Assembly: GCF_003130795.1 (NCBI RefSeq)
Contig: NZ_CP029354.1
Location: 124,001-188,000 of the forward strand
Reading direction: 5' to 3'
Length of the DNA: 64,000 bases
Origin: Azospirillum thermophilum
GTDB taxonomy: Bacteria > Pseudomonadota > Alphaproteobacteria > Azospirillales > Azospirillaceae
Each line of letters opens with the position of its first letter. Positions within the stretch are counted from its first letter, which is position 1. Below are positions 26,030-34,556 of this stretch, piece by piece. The notes under the pieces are model-generated. The model searched no databases, was not told where the DNA came from, and worked only from the letters and a program-made list of their open reading frames with translations. The position numbers were made by a program, and so were the translations under genes.

Positions 26030-26692
26030 TCACCAGTCCGCCGGGCAGCCGCGGCAGCCGGTCATCAGCGTGTTCTGGAAGATCGCGAAGCGGATCCTCG
26101 TCCCCTCCATCACCGCGTCCGACAGGTTGGCGTTCGCCAGCTTCGCCTCCTGAAGGTCGGCGCCTTCCAGGTTGGCGCCCGACAGGTCGGCCTTGTCCGC
26201 CCGGACCGCCTCCAGGCTCGCGGCGGTGAGGTCGGCGCCGCGCAGGTCCGCCCCGGTCGCCCGCGCGAATTCGAGGTTGGCCCCCCTCAGCCGGGCCCCG
26301 GTCAGCTTGGCCCCCTGAAGGAAGGCGGTGCGCAGGTCCGCCCCGTCGAGGATGGCGCCCGACAGGTCGGCGCCGCGCAGGTCGGCGTGGCGCAGGTCGG
26401 CCCGCATCAGGTTGGCGCCGCGCAGATCGGCGCCGGGCAGCGCGATGCTGCGGAGGTTGCGGTGGCGCAGGTCGAGACCCGGACAGACGGCCTTCGCCAC
26501 CAGGCGGCAGCCGGCGACCTCGCCGGGCCGCTCCTCCTCCCCGCCTCCCGGCGCGGGCGCGGCCTCCCCGCCTTCCGAAAGGACGCCTCCCGAGAGGACG
26601 GCTGTGCCGCCGGTTTCCTGGGCCGGGACGGCTGACGCTCCGGCAAGCGCGATGAGGCCGGACAGGCCCAGCGCGCGCAGCAGATTGCTCAT
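26030..26692 (-). CDS. Exported pentapeptide-repeat protein
   Basis: A 220-residue protein. The signal peptide LGLSGLIALAGASAVPA ends near residue 24, followed by a Gly/Pro/Glu-rich linker (residues 28-60). From about residue 72 to 205 it consists of A(D/N)LXX pentapeptides (ADLRGANLMRADLRHADLRG and so on), which form a right-handed quadrilateral beta helix. Two Cys pairs flank the domain, including GCRGCPADW at the end. Function unknown; a periplasmic location is likely. It follows the PQQ dehydrogenase gene on the same strand after 66 nt. Confidence 0.82.
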   Translation of the reverse strand: MSNLLRALGLSGLIALAGASAVPAQETGGTAVLSGGVLSEGGEAAPAPGGGEEERPGEVAGCRLVAKAVCPGLDLRHRNLRSIALPGADLRGANLMRADLRHADLRGADLSGAILDGADLRTAFLQGAKLTGARLRGANLEFARATGADLRGADLTAASLEAVRADKADLSGANLEGADLQEAKLANANLSDAVMEGTRIRFAIFQNTLMTGCRGCPADW

Positions 26693-26722
26693 CGATCATC
26701 TCCACGGACGGGGGGCGGGGCC

Positions 26723-26750
26723 GGGCGGGGAGAGCGCTCTCCCCCCGCCC
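26723..26750 (-). terminator. GC-rich hairpin after the PQQ dehydrogenase gene
   Basis: GGGCGGGGAGAGC pairs with GCTCTCCCCCCGCCC around a loopless centre with one bulge. It lies just after the PQQ dehydrogenase stop and before the pentapeptide gene on the minus strand. No T tract follows, so partial termination or RNA stabilisation are both possible. Confidence 0.4.
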
Positions 26751-26758
26751 CCGGCGCC

Positions 26759-28645
26759 CTACTTGGCGCTCGACACCTTCACGTCGGCCAGCTTGAACAC
26801 CCAGAAGGACCCGCCCTGGGTCACCCGCGTCGTCAGGTCCGCGAGGTCGCCGCCCCACAGCGGCACGGCACCGCCGTAGCCGGTGGTGATGCCGACATAC
26901 TGCACCCCGTCGAGCTCCCAGGTGACCGGCGACGAGACGATCCCCGAGCCGGTCTGGAACTTCCACAGCTCCTCGCCGGTCCTGGCGTTGAACGCCTTGA
27001 CGAAGCCGTCGCCGGTGCCGGTGAAGACGAGGTTGCCGGCGGTCGCCAGGGTCCCGGCCCACAGCGGCAGCTCCTCCTTGTGCTCCCAGACGATCTTCCC
27101 GGTCCCGGGATCGAGCGCCCGCAGGACGCCGACATGGTCGTCGAACATCTTGTGGATGCGGAACCCCATGCCGAGATAGGCGGAGCCGGGGTTGTAGCCG
27201 ACATGTTCGGTCCAGTAGTCCTCCTTCCAGTGGTTGGCCGCGATGTAGAACAGCCTGGTGTCCTCGCTGTAGGACATCGGGTTCCAGTTCTTGCCGCCGA
27301 GGAAGGGCGGGGAGACCTCGACCGGCTTGCCGCGCTTCTCGCCCTCGGCCGGCAGGGGCGGGCGCTGGCCCTCCACCTCGATCGGGCGGCCGGTCTTCAG
27401 GTCGATGCCCTTGGCCCAGGTGATGCCGTCGACGAAGGGCCAGGCCGCCAGCACGCTGTTCGGCTTGTTGGGCTCGCCGCCCGCCGTCGCCAGCTTCACC
27501 CGGTCGGTGACGTAGAAGAAGCCGTTGCGGTCGGCATGCGCCGTCGCCTTGACCGTCTTGCCGTTCGCGTCCGTGTAGTCGAACAGGACCAGCTCGTTGT
27601 TGCCGGAGAAGTCCCAGGCGTCGTTCGGGGTGTGCTGGTAGAAGCCCTTCAGCTCGCCGGTGCCCGGATCGACATAGGCCTGGCCGGAGGTGTAGAGGCT
27701 GTCGCCCGGCCAGCGCGCCCAGCCGTTCCACGGCGCCGGGTTGCCGGTGCCGATGACGATGGTGTTGGTCTCGACGTCGAAGGTGGCGCTCTGCCACGGC
27801 GCGCCGCCGCCGTGGCTCCAGGCCTCGACGAGCTGGCCGTCCTTGCCGCGCGGCCAGGAGGGAGCCTGCGGATTGCCGGTCGGGGTGCTGTCCTTGCCGT
27901 CCAGCCGGCCCATGTGCCCTTCGACCAGCGGGCGCATCCACACCTCCTCGCCGGTCTCGGGATCGCGGGCGAACAGGCGCCCGACCACGCCGAACTCGTC
28001 GCCGGAGGATCCGTGGATCAGCAGCACCTTGCCGGTCTTCTGGTCCCGCACGACGGTCGGGGCGCCGGTCATGGTGTAGCCGACCTTGTGGTCGGCGAAC
28101 TTCTTCTTCCAGACGACCTTGCCGGTGTCCTTGTTCAGCGCGACGATCGAGGCGTCGAGCGTCCCGAAGAACACCTTGTCGCCGTATATCGCCGCGCCGC
28201 GGTTCACCACGTCGCAGCAGGGCCGGATGTCGTCGGGCAGCCGGTGGGCATAGGACCACAGCCGCTTGCCCGTCTTGGCGTCGAGGGCGAACATGCGCGA
28301 GTAGGAGGCGGTGACGTAGATCACCCCGTCATGCACCAGCGCCTGCGTCTCCTGCCCGCGCTGCTTCTCGTCGCCGAAGGAGAAGGACCAGGCCGGCACC
28401 AGCCGGGACACGGTCTCGGCATTGATCTGGGCGAGGGGGCTGTAGCGCTTGCCCTCCACGCCCATGCCGTACATCAGCACGTCCCTGGTGGTCCTGGCGT
28501 CGCCGGCGATGTCGTCCCAGGTGACCGGCCCGGCGGTCGCCGCCCCCGGCGGCACCAGGGCGAGAAGGGCGGCGACGGCGGCGGCAAGCCCGAGACCATG
28601 GGCGGCGCGCGGCCGTCGGCGGGTGGTGTTGGACGAAAGTGTCAT
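26759..28645 (-). CDS. PQQ-dependent alcohol dehydrogenase (quinoprotein, ExaA/PedE-like)
   Basis: A 628-residue periplasmic quinoprotein. The signal peptide LGLAAAVAALLALVPPGAATA is followed by an eight-bladed propeller built of W-motifs such as ALDAKTGKRLW and ALDPGTGKIVWEH. The adjacent cysteines of the active-site disulfide are in IRPCCDVVNRG. PQQ/metal ligands are visible: Glu in GSSGDEFG, Asn in GTGNPAPWNG and the catalytic Asp in DAWDFSG. The residue two after that Asp is Ser, where lanthanide enzymes have Asp, so a Ca2+ enzyme is expected. It oxidises primary alcohols and passes electrons to a cytochrome c. ATG 28645 has GGGGGA upstream. The divergent two-component pair may control it. 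Confidence 0.9.
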   Translation of the reverse strand: MTLSSNTTRRRPRAAHGLGLAAAVAALLALVPPGAATAGPVTWDDIAGDARTTRDVLMYGMGVEGKRYSPLAQINAETVSRLVPAWSFSFGDEKQRGQETQALVHDGVIYVTASYSRMFALDAKTGKRLWSYAHRLPDDIRPCCDVVNRGAAIYGDKVFFGTLDASIVALNKDTGKVVWKKKFADHKVGYTMTGAPTVVRDQKTGKVLLIHGSSGDEFGVVGRLFARDPETGEEVWMRPLVEGHMGRLDGKDSTPTGNPQAPSWPRGKDGQLVEAWSHGGGAPWQSATFDVETNTIVIGTGNPAPWNGWARWPGDSLYTSGQAYVDPGTGELKGFYQHTPNDAWDFSGNNELVLFDYTDANGKTVKATAHADRNGFFYVTDRVKLATAGGEPNKPNSVLAAWPFVDGITWAKGIDLKTGRPIEVEGQRPPLPAEGEKRGKPVEVSPPFLGGKNWNPMSYSEDTRLFYIAANHWKEDYWTEHVGYNPGSAYLGMGFRIHKMFDDHVGVLRALDPGTGKIVWEHKEELPLWAGTLATAGNLVFTGTGDGFVKAFNARTGEELWKFQTGSGIVSSPVTWELDGVQYVGITTGYGGAVPLWGGDLADLTTRVTQGGSFWVFKLADVKVSSAK

Positions 28646-28658
28646 GCGTTTCCCCCGA

Positions 28659-28742
28659 CTGTTCTGCTGTTCGACTGTTCCGGCCCGGCCACCGCCACCG
28701 GACCTCCAGGTTCCGGCGGCCCAGGTTCCACCGGCAGGTTCC
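28659..28742. repeat. Two sets of short direct repeats upstream of the PQQ dehydrogenase gene
   Basis: CTGTTC occurs three times at exact 8-nt intervals (28659, 28667, 28675), and CAGGTTCC three times at 14-15 nt intervals (28707, 28722, 28735). Both lie in the leader just before the minus-strand start at 28645. They could bind a regulator or be slippage products. An inverted pair GAGCGGTGCCG (28790-28800) and CGGCACCGCTC (28864-28874) lies further upstream. Confidence 0.5.
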
Positions 28743-29186
28743 GGCGTCCCAGAGTCCGGCGACAGGATCCGGTGAAGGTGAGCGGTGCCGGCCGCGCACA
28801 TCCCTCCGGATGAAACGTCGGCGGGAGGTCGTGCCGGCCGCTCACCAAGATGAACCTGCGGGACGGCACCGCTCCTCGGACCCTGGTCAAATGGCAAGCG
28901 GTTGAGTGCCGGCGAATGCATCCCTTCCTTTGAAATGCAAAGCCATGCTTGCCGCAGCCATTATTTCCGCAGACAGTCAGTTTTGCTATCCAACAATCGG
29001 AGGATGATATAATCGCACTTGCTCCGGGATATTTTCATGGAGCAGCCGGGAAAATTTCCCGTCCGTTCTTCTTCGCCGGATCGCGGTTCGCCGGCTCTTG
29101 CGTAGGATAGTCACAACGGCGGATGGAATCGGCCGGGGATGGTTTGCTACCCTTCCGCCGCTGGTCTTGCCGCCGGGAGGGGAACC
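28743..29186. promoter_or_regulatory. Divergent control region of the PQQ dehydrogenase and sensor kinase genes
   Basis: A stretch of about 440 nt without a credible gene. From about 28890 to 29060 it is clearly richer in A+T than its surroundings, as expected of promoters. It holds a perfect palindrome CGGGAAA-A-TTTCCCG at 29047-29061, about 126 nt before the kinase start. No classical FNR box or sigma-54 site was found by eye. Confidence 0.45.
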
Positions 29187-30518
29187 GTGTCGCTGAAGCT
29201 GCGCATGCTGATGCTGATCGGCCTTTTCCTGGTCCTGCTGGCCGGCACCGGAGGCGTGGTGATGATCGCCAACGCCCGCGAGGCCGTTCAGGCGGAGATG
29301 CGCTCCGTCCTCAACCTCGCGGTTGCGCTGGGCGGCACGGCGCGGCTTTCCGACGCGCAGGCGTTCAACGCGCTCGGGCTGCGCCATCTGCGCGTCGTCG
29401 AGGCGGGGGAGCCGGTGCCGCCGTCCGGCCCGTCCGCCGCCGGCGCCCCGTCCTGGTTCGTCGCCCTGATCGGGGTCGGCATCCAGGACCGCATCCTCGA
29501 CCGGCCGGGGGGCCCCGCCCTGCGGCTGATCGCCGAGCCGGACGACGAGATCGCCGAGGTGTGGGAGGATATGACCGGTCTCGCCCTGGCGATGCTGGTG
29601 ACCGGCGCCCTGCTGCTGGCCGCGGCCTGGGTTGCGGTGGACCGGGCGCTGCGGCCGCTCGACCGCTTCGCCGAGGCGATGGACCGGCTGCGGGCCGGCA
29701 CCTACGAGGTCCGGTTCGACGGGGGGGAGGTGCCGGAGCTGGCGCGGCTCGGCGCCGGCATCGTCGCGCTGACCCGCGCGCTCGCCGCCGCCGAGGCGGA
29801 AAGCCGCCGGCTCGGCCATCAGCTCGTCGCGGCGCAGGATACCGAACGGCGGGAGATCGCCCGCGACCTTCATGACGAGCTCGGCGCCGCCCTGTTCGGC
29901 ATCAAGGTAGATGCCGGCCGCATCCTGCGCCTGGGCGATCCGGCCGCCGCGGCGGGAACGGCCGCCGCTGAAACGGTGGAGCGCGCGCGGTCCATCCTGA
30001 CCACGGCCGACACCGTCCACCGGCTGAGCCGCCGCATCCTGAAGCGTCTGCGCCCGGCCGTCCTCGACCAGCTTCCGCTGGGGGAGGCGCTGGGCGAGCT
30101 GGTCGGGGAGTGGAGCCGCCGCCAGCCGGGCGTGCGCTGGACGTTCGACCTGCGCACCGATCCGGACGGAGAGGGCCTCGACGGGCTGGACGAGGCGCTG
30201 CGGATCACCGTCTACCGGCTGGTCCAGGAATCGCTGGTCAACGCGCTGCGCCACGCGCGCCCCTCGACGGTCGCCGTCTCGGTCCGCGTGACGGAGGGGG
30301 AGATGGCCATCCGCATCGCCGACGACGGCCCCGGGGTCGACGCGCGCGCGGTGGGGCCGGAGACGGGCTCCTCCGGCGGCTTCGGGATTTCCGGCATGGA
30401 GGAGCGCGTCCGGGCGCTGGGCGGCCAGCTCGTCATCGGCTGCGGCGACCTGGGCGGCACGGAGGTGTGCGCCCGGCTGCCGGTGCGGCGGGACCGGCTG
30501 GCGGAGCGGGCGGCATGA
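29187..30518 (+). CDS. Membrane histidine kinase, NarX/UhpB type (HisKA_3)
   Basis: A 443-residue sensor. Helix 1 (LRMLMLIGLFLVLLAGTGGVVMI) and helix 2 (GLALAMLVTGALLLAAAWVAV, about residue 135) bracket a periplasmic domain of about 95 residues, followed by a HAMP-like segment. The phosphoacceptor motif is ERREIARDLHDELGAALFG, typical of HisKA_3. The HATPase has VQESLVNALRHA and ADDGPG. GTG 29187 is preferred because GGGAGGGG lies just before it; an open frame exists from 29139. It overlaps the response regulator. Pairs of this kind control PQQ alcohol oxidation in Pseudomonas, and here the dehydrogenase is divergent. Confidence 0.88.
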   Translation: MSLKLRMLMLIGLFLVLLAGTGGVVMIANAREAVQAEMRSVLNLAVALGGTARLSDAQAFNALGLRHLRVVEAGEPVPPSGPSAAGAPSWFVALIGVGIQDRILDRPGGPALRLIAEPDDEIAEVWEDMTGLALAMLVTGALLLAAAWVAVDRALRPLDRFAEAMDRLRAGTYEVRFDGGEVPELARLGAGIVALTRALAAAEAESRRLGHQLVAAQDTERREIARDLHDELGAALFGIKVDAGRILRLGDPAAAAGTAAAETVERARSILTTADTVHRLSRRILKRLRPAVLDQLPLGEALGELVGEWSRRQPGVRWTFDLRTDPDGEGLDGLDEALRITVYRLVQESLVNALRHARPSTVAVSVRVTEGEMAIRIADDGPGVDARAVGPETGSSGGFGISGMEERVRALGGQLVIGCGDLGGTEVCARLPVRRDRLAERAA

Positions 30519-31147
30519 ACCGGACGATCCTGCTGGTCGACGACCATCCCGTCGTCCGCGCCGGCTGCCGGAGCCTTCTGGCCGAGGCCGGCCCCTACCG
30601 CCTGGTGGAGGCGGCGGACGTGGCGGCCGCGCTCGACCTCTGGCAGCGCGAGCGGCCGGATGCGGTGGTCCTCGACCTCAACCTGCCGGGCGACGGGAGC
30701 GGCCTGGATCTCCTGCGCCGGATGCTCGCCGGACAGCCCGGCCTGCCGGTGCTGATCTTCAGCATGCATGACGACCCGGCCATCGCCGCCCGCGCCCTGA
30801 AGGCCGGGGCCAAGGGATACATCACCAAGAACGACGCCCCCGACACGCTGGCCGCCGCCGTCGACAGCGTGCTGGCCGGCCGCATCTGGCTCGATGCCGC
30901 GATGGCCCGCGAGCTGGCGCTGATGACGCTGGCGCCGCCCTCCGACCCGCTGTCCGCCCTGACCGCCCGCGAACAGCAGATCCTGGCGCTGATCGGCCGG
31001 GGGCTGACCGCCGCCGCCATCGCCCAACGGCTCGGCATCAGCCACAAGACCGTCGCCAACGCCTGCACCCAGATCAAGGACAAGCTGGGCGCCGACAGCC
31101 CGCGCGCCCTGATCCGCATCGCCATCGACAGCGGGCTGGCCCGCTGA
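30515..31147 (+). CDS. NarL/FixJ-family response regulator
   Basis: A 210-residue regulator. The receiver has LLVDDHPVVR, phospho-Asp in VVLDLNLPGDGSG, and Lys in AGAKGYITKND. The C-terminal LuxR-type helix-turn-helix is LTAREQQILALIGRGLTAAAIAQRL with SHKTVANACTQIKDKL. It overlaps its kinase by ATGA (30515-30518) and is its evident partner. Likely targets are the divergent quinoprotein gene and its own operon, inferred from position. Confidence 0.9.
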   Translation: MNRTILLVDDHPVVRAGCRSLLAEAGPYRLVEAADVAAALDLWQRERPDAVVLDLNLPGDGSGLDLLRRMLAGQPGLPVLIFSMHDDPAIAARALKAGAKGYITKNDAPDTLAAAVDSVLAGRIWLDAAMARELALMTLAPPSDPLSALTAREQQILALIGRGLTAAAIAQRLGISHKTVANACTQIKDKLGADSPRALIRIAIDSGLAR

Positions 31148-31192
31148 CCCGGTCCGGGGCGGGCGGTGGACGGCGTGCCGGCCGATCCGCCG

Positions 31193-31702
31193 TCAGCGAC
31201 CCTTCAGCGGGAAGACCCGGGGCTCCGCGTCGAGCCCGCGCTGCAGGACGATCGCCGGGCTGTCGGGGAGCCGGTCCGGCGTCAGCCTGTTGAAGGCGCC
31301 CCGCTGGTAGATCCAGATGGCCTGACCGCCGGTCTGCTCCACCAGGGTCAGATTGTAGGCGCCCTGCTGGCTGGCGGAAGCGATGTTGCCCGTACCGAAC
31401 TGGGCGGTGCCGGCGAGGTTGGACTCCCCGCTCTGCGAGACCGCAGCGGTGTTCGCGGTCCCCACCTGGATGGAGACGGCCCTGTTCCGGCCGGCCTGGA
31501 TCTGGGACGCGACGGGGCCGCGGCCGGTCTGGGCGACCGGCCCGGCCGCCTGGTCCGCCGTCGGCGGGCTCCGGTCGCCGCCGGCTTGCCGGTGCGCGGC
31601 CGTGAGCTCGTCGAGGATCGTCGCCTGCAGGATGGACGCCTCGTCGGCCATGGCCGGAACGCCGCAAAGCAGCGTGGCGAGGAGCGGCAGTGTGTGACGC
31701 AT
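31193..31702 (-). CDS. csgB: Curlin-repeat protein, CsgB-like (minor subunit/nucleator)
   Basis: A 169-residue secreted protein. A signal peptide (HTLPLLATLLCGVPAMA) and a polar N-terminal 50 residues are followed by about five curlin repeats of the form QxGxxNxxxxxQ (IQAGRNRA, IQVGTANTAAVSQ, AQFGTGNIASASQ). It ends in a basic tail REPRVFPLKGR-like segment, a feature also of E. coli CsgB. Few repeats and a charged C-terminus suggest the nucleator, whereas the upstream gene looks like the main subunit. ATG 31702; the gap to the upstream gene is 71 nt. Confidence 0.75.
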   Translation of the reverse strand: MRHTLPLLATLLCGVPAMADEASILQATILDELTAAHRQAGGDRSPPTADQAAGPVAQTGRGPVASQIQAGRNRAVSIQVGTANTAAVSQSGESNLAGTAQFGTGNIASASQQGAYNLTLVEQTGGQAIWIYQRGAFNRLTPDRLPDSPAIVLQRGLDAEPRVFPLKGR

Positions 31703-31773
31703 GGGGTGCTTTCCCTTCCGCGATGGGCCGGGCGGGCGCGGGGGAAAGGCGTCCCTCTCCCCCGCCGCCCCCG

Positions 31774-32949
31774 TCAGCGCTGCACCTGCAGGACGGCGTT
31801 GCTGCGGCCGAACTGCGTCGCGGTGGCGACGTTGGCGGTGCCGGTCCGCTCCTGGGTCTGGATGATGCCGTTGTCGACGCCGACCTGGACGGCGTAGGCG
31901 GCGTTGGACAGGCCCGCCTGGGTCTGGATCACCGTGTTGTCGAAGCCGAACTGACGGGAGGAGGCCAGATTCTCCCGCCCGCCCTGGGTCTGCGTCGCCT
32001 CGTTCCTGGAACCGGCCTGCAGGATGGAGGCCTCGTTGTTTCTGCCGGTCTGGGTCTGCATCGCCTCGTTCAGGCGGCCGGTCTGCAGGATGCCGGCCTC
32101 CAGGGCGCCGCCGTCCTGAAGCTGGACCGCATCGTTGTTGTGGCCGGACTGCCGGGCGGTGGCGCGGTTGCCCTTGGCGCCGGCGTTGGTCTGTTCCTGC
32201 ACGGCGCCGTTGCCGGTACCGGTCTGGAGGATGGTCGCCTCGTGCTTGCCGGTGCCGCCCTGGGTCTGCTGGGCCTTGTTGTCGTCGCCGGACTGGACCA
32301 CGCGGGCGACGTTGCCGGCCGCGGTCTGGACCTGCCTGGACTCGTTGCGGTTGCCGGCCTGCAGGGCGATGGCCAGCTGGTCCTCGCCCTTCTGGTTCTG
32401 CGTCGACGTGTTGCGCTTGCCCGCCTGGACGGCCAGCGCCAGGTTGTCCTTCGAGCCGTTGGCCTGGGTCTGGGTCGATTTGTTGCGGTCGCCGACCTGC
32501 AGGGTGGCGGCGATGTTGCCCTGCGAGCCCTTCGACTGCTTCTGGGTGGCCTTGTTGCGGTCGCCGATCTGCACCGCGGCGGCCAGATTGTCCTGCGAGC
32601 CGTCGGCCTGGGTCTGGGTGATCGTGTTCTTCCTGCCGAACTGGCCGGCGATGGCGAGGTCGTTGCCGACGTCGGCGCCGGTCTGGCTCTGGGTGGCGCG
32701 GTTGCCCTGGCCGGCCTGCACGACATAGGCGTCGTTGAGGGTGTTCAGCTTCCCGCCGCCCTGGGTCTGCTTCGAGAGGTTCTCGGAGCCGCCCTGGACC
32801 GCGACCGCGCTGTTCACGCTGCCGGACTGGTCCTGCATGGCGTCGTTGGCATAGCCGACCTGGAGGATGTAGACGTCGTTGGCCGAACCGGCCAGCGCCG
32901 CGCCGCCCATGGCGACGAGAGCGGCGGATGCGAGAAGAATGGTGCGCAT
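31774..32949 (-). CDS. csgA: Large curlin-repeat protein, CsgA-like, with 16 repeats
   Basis: A 391-residue secreted amyloid-type protein. The signal peptide TILLASAALVAMGGAALA precedes 16 copies of QxGxxNxxxxQxQ (for example LQVGDRNKSTQTQ, VQAGKRNTSTQNQ, LQTGRLNEAMQTQ), spaced about 20-25 residues apart and filling the whole mature chain. E. coli CsgA has five repeats in 131 mature residues. The Gln/Asn ladders should stack as a beta solenoid in extracellular fibres. ATG 32949 with AAAGGTG upstream is chosen over a GTG at 32961. It belongs with csgG and csgF upstream and the CsgB-like gene downstream. Confidence 0.85.
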   Translation of the reverse strand: MRTILLASAALVAMGGAALAGSANDVYILQVGYANDAMQDQSGSVNSAVAVQGGSENLSKQTQGGGKLNTLNDAYVVQAGQGNRATQSQTGADVGNDLAIAGQFGRKNTITQTQADGSQDNLAAAVQIGDRNKATQKQSKGSQGNIAATLQVGDRNKSTQTQANGSKDNLALAVQAGKRNTSTQNQKGEDQLAIALQAGNRNESRQVQTAAGNVARVVQSGDDNKAQQTQGGTGKHEATILQTGTGNGAVQEQTNAGAKGNRATARQSGHNNDAVQLQDGGALEAGILQTGRLNEAMQTQTGRNNEASILQAGSRNEATQTQGGRENLASSRQFGFDNTVIQTQAGLSNAAYAVQVGVDNGIIQTQERTGTANVATATQFGRSNAVLQVQR

Positions 32950-33048
32950 TGTGGTTTTCACCTTTCGTCAAAAATAATCGGAGCGCCTGTCAAAGTGGAC
33001 ATCGGAGGCCGCGTCGCGATCCGGCCGGTCCTGGGCCAGATCCCCACG

Positions 33049-33067
33049 GCCGATCGGACCGATCGGC
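33049..33067. repeat. Perfect palindrome between csgG and csgA-like genes
   Basis: GCCGATCGG-A-CCGATCGGC is a 9-bp perfect inverted repeat in the 263-nt gap between the csgG stop and the csgA-like start. It could be a regulator site for a promoter specific to the fibre subunits or a transcript hairpin after csgG. No T tract follows on the minus strand. The rest of the gap shows no gene. Confidence 0.45.
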
Positions 33068-33212
33068 GCAAGCGGTGTGGAGGCCCGTGACGGGCACGGG
33101 CCGGACGCCTGGCGGGCAAGTCCCGCGGCACGGCTTCCTGGCGAAATGTCCTAACGAACGGGAGGCTGGAGGGGCCGGGGAACCGGAAACCGGTCTCCGG
33201 CCCGTCATGCGG

Positions 33213-34388
33213 TCAGGAGGCCGGCGGCGCCGGGGTTGCCGCCTCGGCCGCCCGGGTGGGAGGGGTGGTTTCCTCCGGCGCCGGCGTGGCGGAGGGGGAC
33301 ATCGGCGCGGCACCGGGAGGCAGCACGCCGGGCGGCAGCCGCTGTCCGGGCAGCGGGTTCTGTCCGCCGGGGACGATGTAGGTCGGGCCGGGCGCCGGCG
33401 CGCTGGGCTGGACCGGCGGGGTCATCCTCTCCTCGCCCTCCTCGCCCCCCTTGCCGTCGATCGGGGCGCGGCGGGGCGGCGGGGCCACCTGGATGTCCTC
33501 CGGCGTCGCCTTGATGGTGGTGACGTTGAAGACGCCGTCCCGCTCCTGCCAGTACCTGTCGATCAGCGGCTGGGCGAGCCCCATGTCCTGGAGCCGCCAG
33601 TATCCGTCGATCAGCCCCTCCACGATGAGGCTGTGCACCGCCTTCTCGACCGCCGACTTGACGGCCAGCGTCACCGGCTCGTTGGTGGTGAAGCCCGTCT
33701 CGATCTCCAGCAGGTCCTTGAAGCCGACATAGCGGAAGGCGCCGCCCTTGAGGCCCGCCGAATAGATGGTCTTGGAGACGTTGACCGACTTCAGCACCTC
33801 GCCGGTCTGGGTGGAAACGGCGCGCAGGAACACCGTCACCGTGTCCCGGCGGTAATCCGCGTTGCCCCCGACGCCGAGAAAGCGCGCGCCGAAGCCGCCG
33901 GTCAGCGTGTTGCTGTCGTATCCGATGATGCCGCCTTCCAGCATGATGCCGGCATAGGTCAGCGGCGGCAGAGGCGGCAGGCCGTTGCCGCCATACTGGT
34001 CGCGGGTCACGCGGATGAGCTGGCGTTCCTGCAGCAGGGACGGCAGCGCCGCGCGCTCCACCGTGCGGAACCAGGAACGGTTGCCGGCGCGCTCCAACGC
34101 GTTGATCAGGATCGCGGTGCCGCCCTGGGTGACGGCGCGGGAATATTCGCTGAAGCTCTCGTTCGGCTTGTTCTGGCCGGTCTGGTCCTCGAACCGGTAG
34201 ACGGCCACCGCGATCTTGTGCGCCGGCGGCGGCAGGGACTGGAGCGAGTCGAGGGCGACGGTCTTGTATTCCTGCTGCACGGGTTCGGAGAAGGCCAGTT
34301 CCGGGCGGCTGGCGCCGGGGGCGCCGGCGCAGGCCGACAGGGCGGCCGTCCCGGCGGCGGCCAGCAGAAGCTTGCGAAGCACACGCAT
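33213..34388 (-). CDS. csgG: Curli secretion channel lipoprotein CsgG with proline-rich tail
   Basis: A 391-residue outer-membrane lipoprotein forming the nonameric channel for curlin export. The lipobox is LSAC with Cys20. The CsgG core spans about residues 45-290 (KIAVAVYRFEDQTGQNK, SRAVTQGGTAILINAL, NADYRRDTVTVFLRAVST). The family is normally about 280 residues; here about 100 extra residues rich in Pro, Ala, Thr and Glu follow, and their role is unknown. csgF lies upstream in the same operon. Confidence 0.92.
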   Translation of the reverse strand: MRVLRKLLLAAAGTAALSACAGAPGASRPELAFSEPVQQEYKTVALDSLQSLPPPAHKIAVAVYRFEDQTGQNKPNESFSEYSRAVTQGGTAILINALERAGNRSWFRTVERAALPSLLQERQLIRVTRDQYGGNGLPPLPPLTYAGIMLEGGIIGYDSNTLTGGFGARFLGVGGNADYRRDTVTVFLRAVSTQTGEVLKSVNVSKTIYSAGLKGGAFRYVGFKDLLEIETGFTTNEPVTLAVKSAVEKAVHSLIVEGLIDGYWRLQDMGLAQPLIDRYWQERDGVFNVTTIKATPEDIQVAPPPRRAPIDGKGGEEGEERMTPPVQPSAPAPGPTYIVPGGQNPLPGQRLPPGVLPPGAAPMSPSATPAPEETTPPTRAAEAATPAPPAS

Positions 34389-34556
34389 GGTCGAAATCTC
34401 TCGGCGGAAGTCCGGCGTCCGGTCGCGCGCGCCCGTTGCCCGGCCCGCGCATGCGGCGGCGGGCGGGCCGTCAGGCGAAGACGCCGGGACGGATTTGCGA
34501 AGGCGCTGGGCTCGAGCAGGGATCGGGGAACGGTCCCCGGATCGCCCGCTGCCGGA

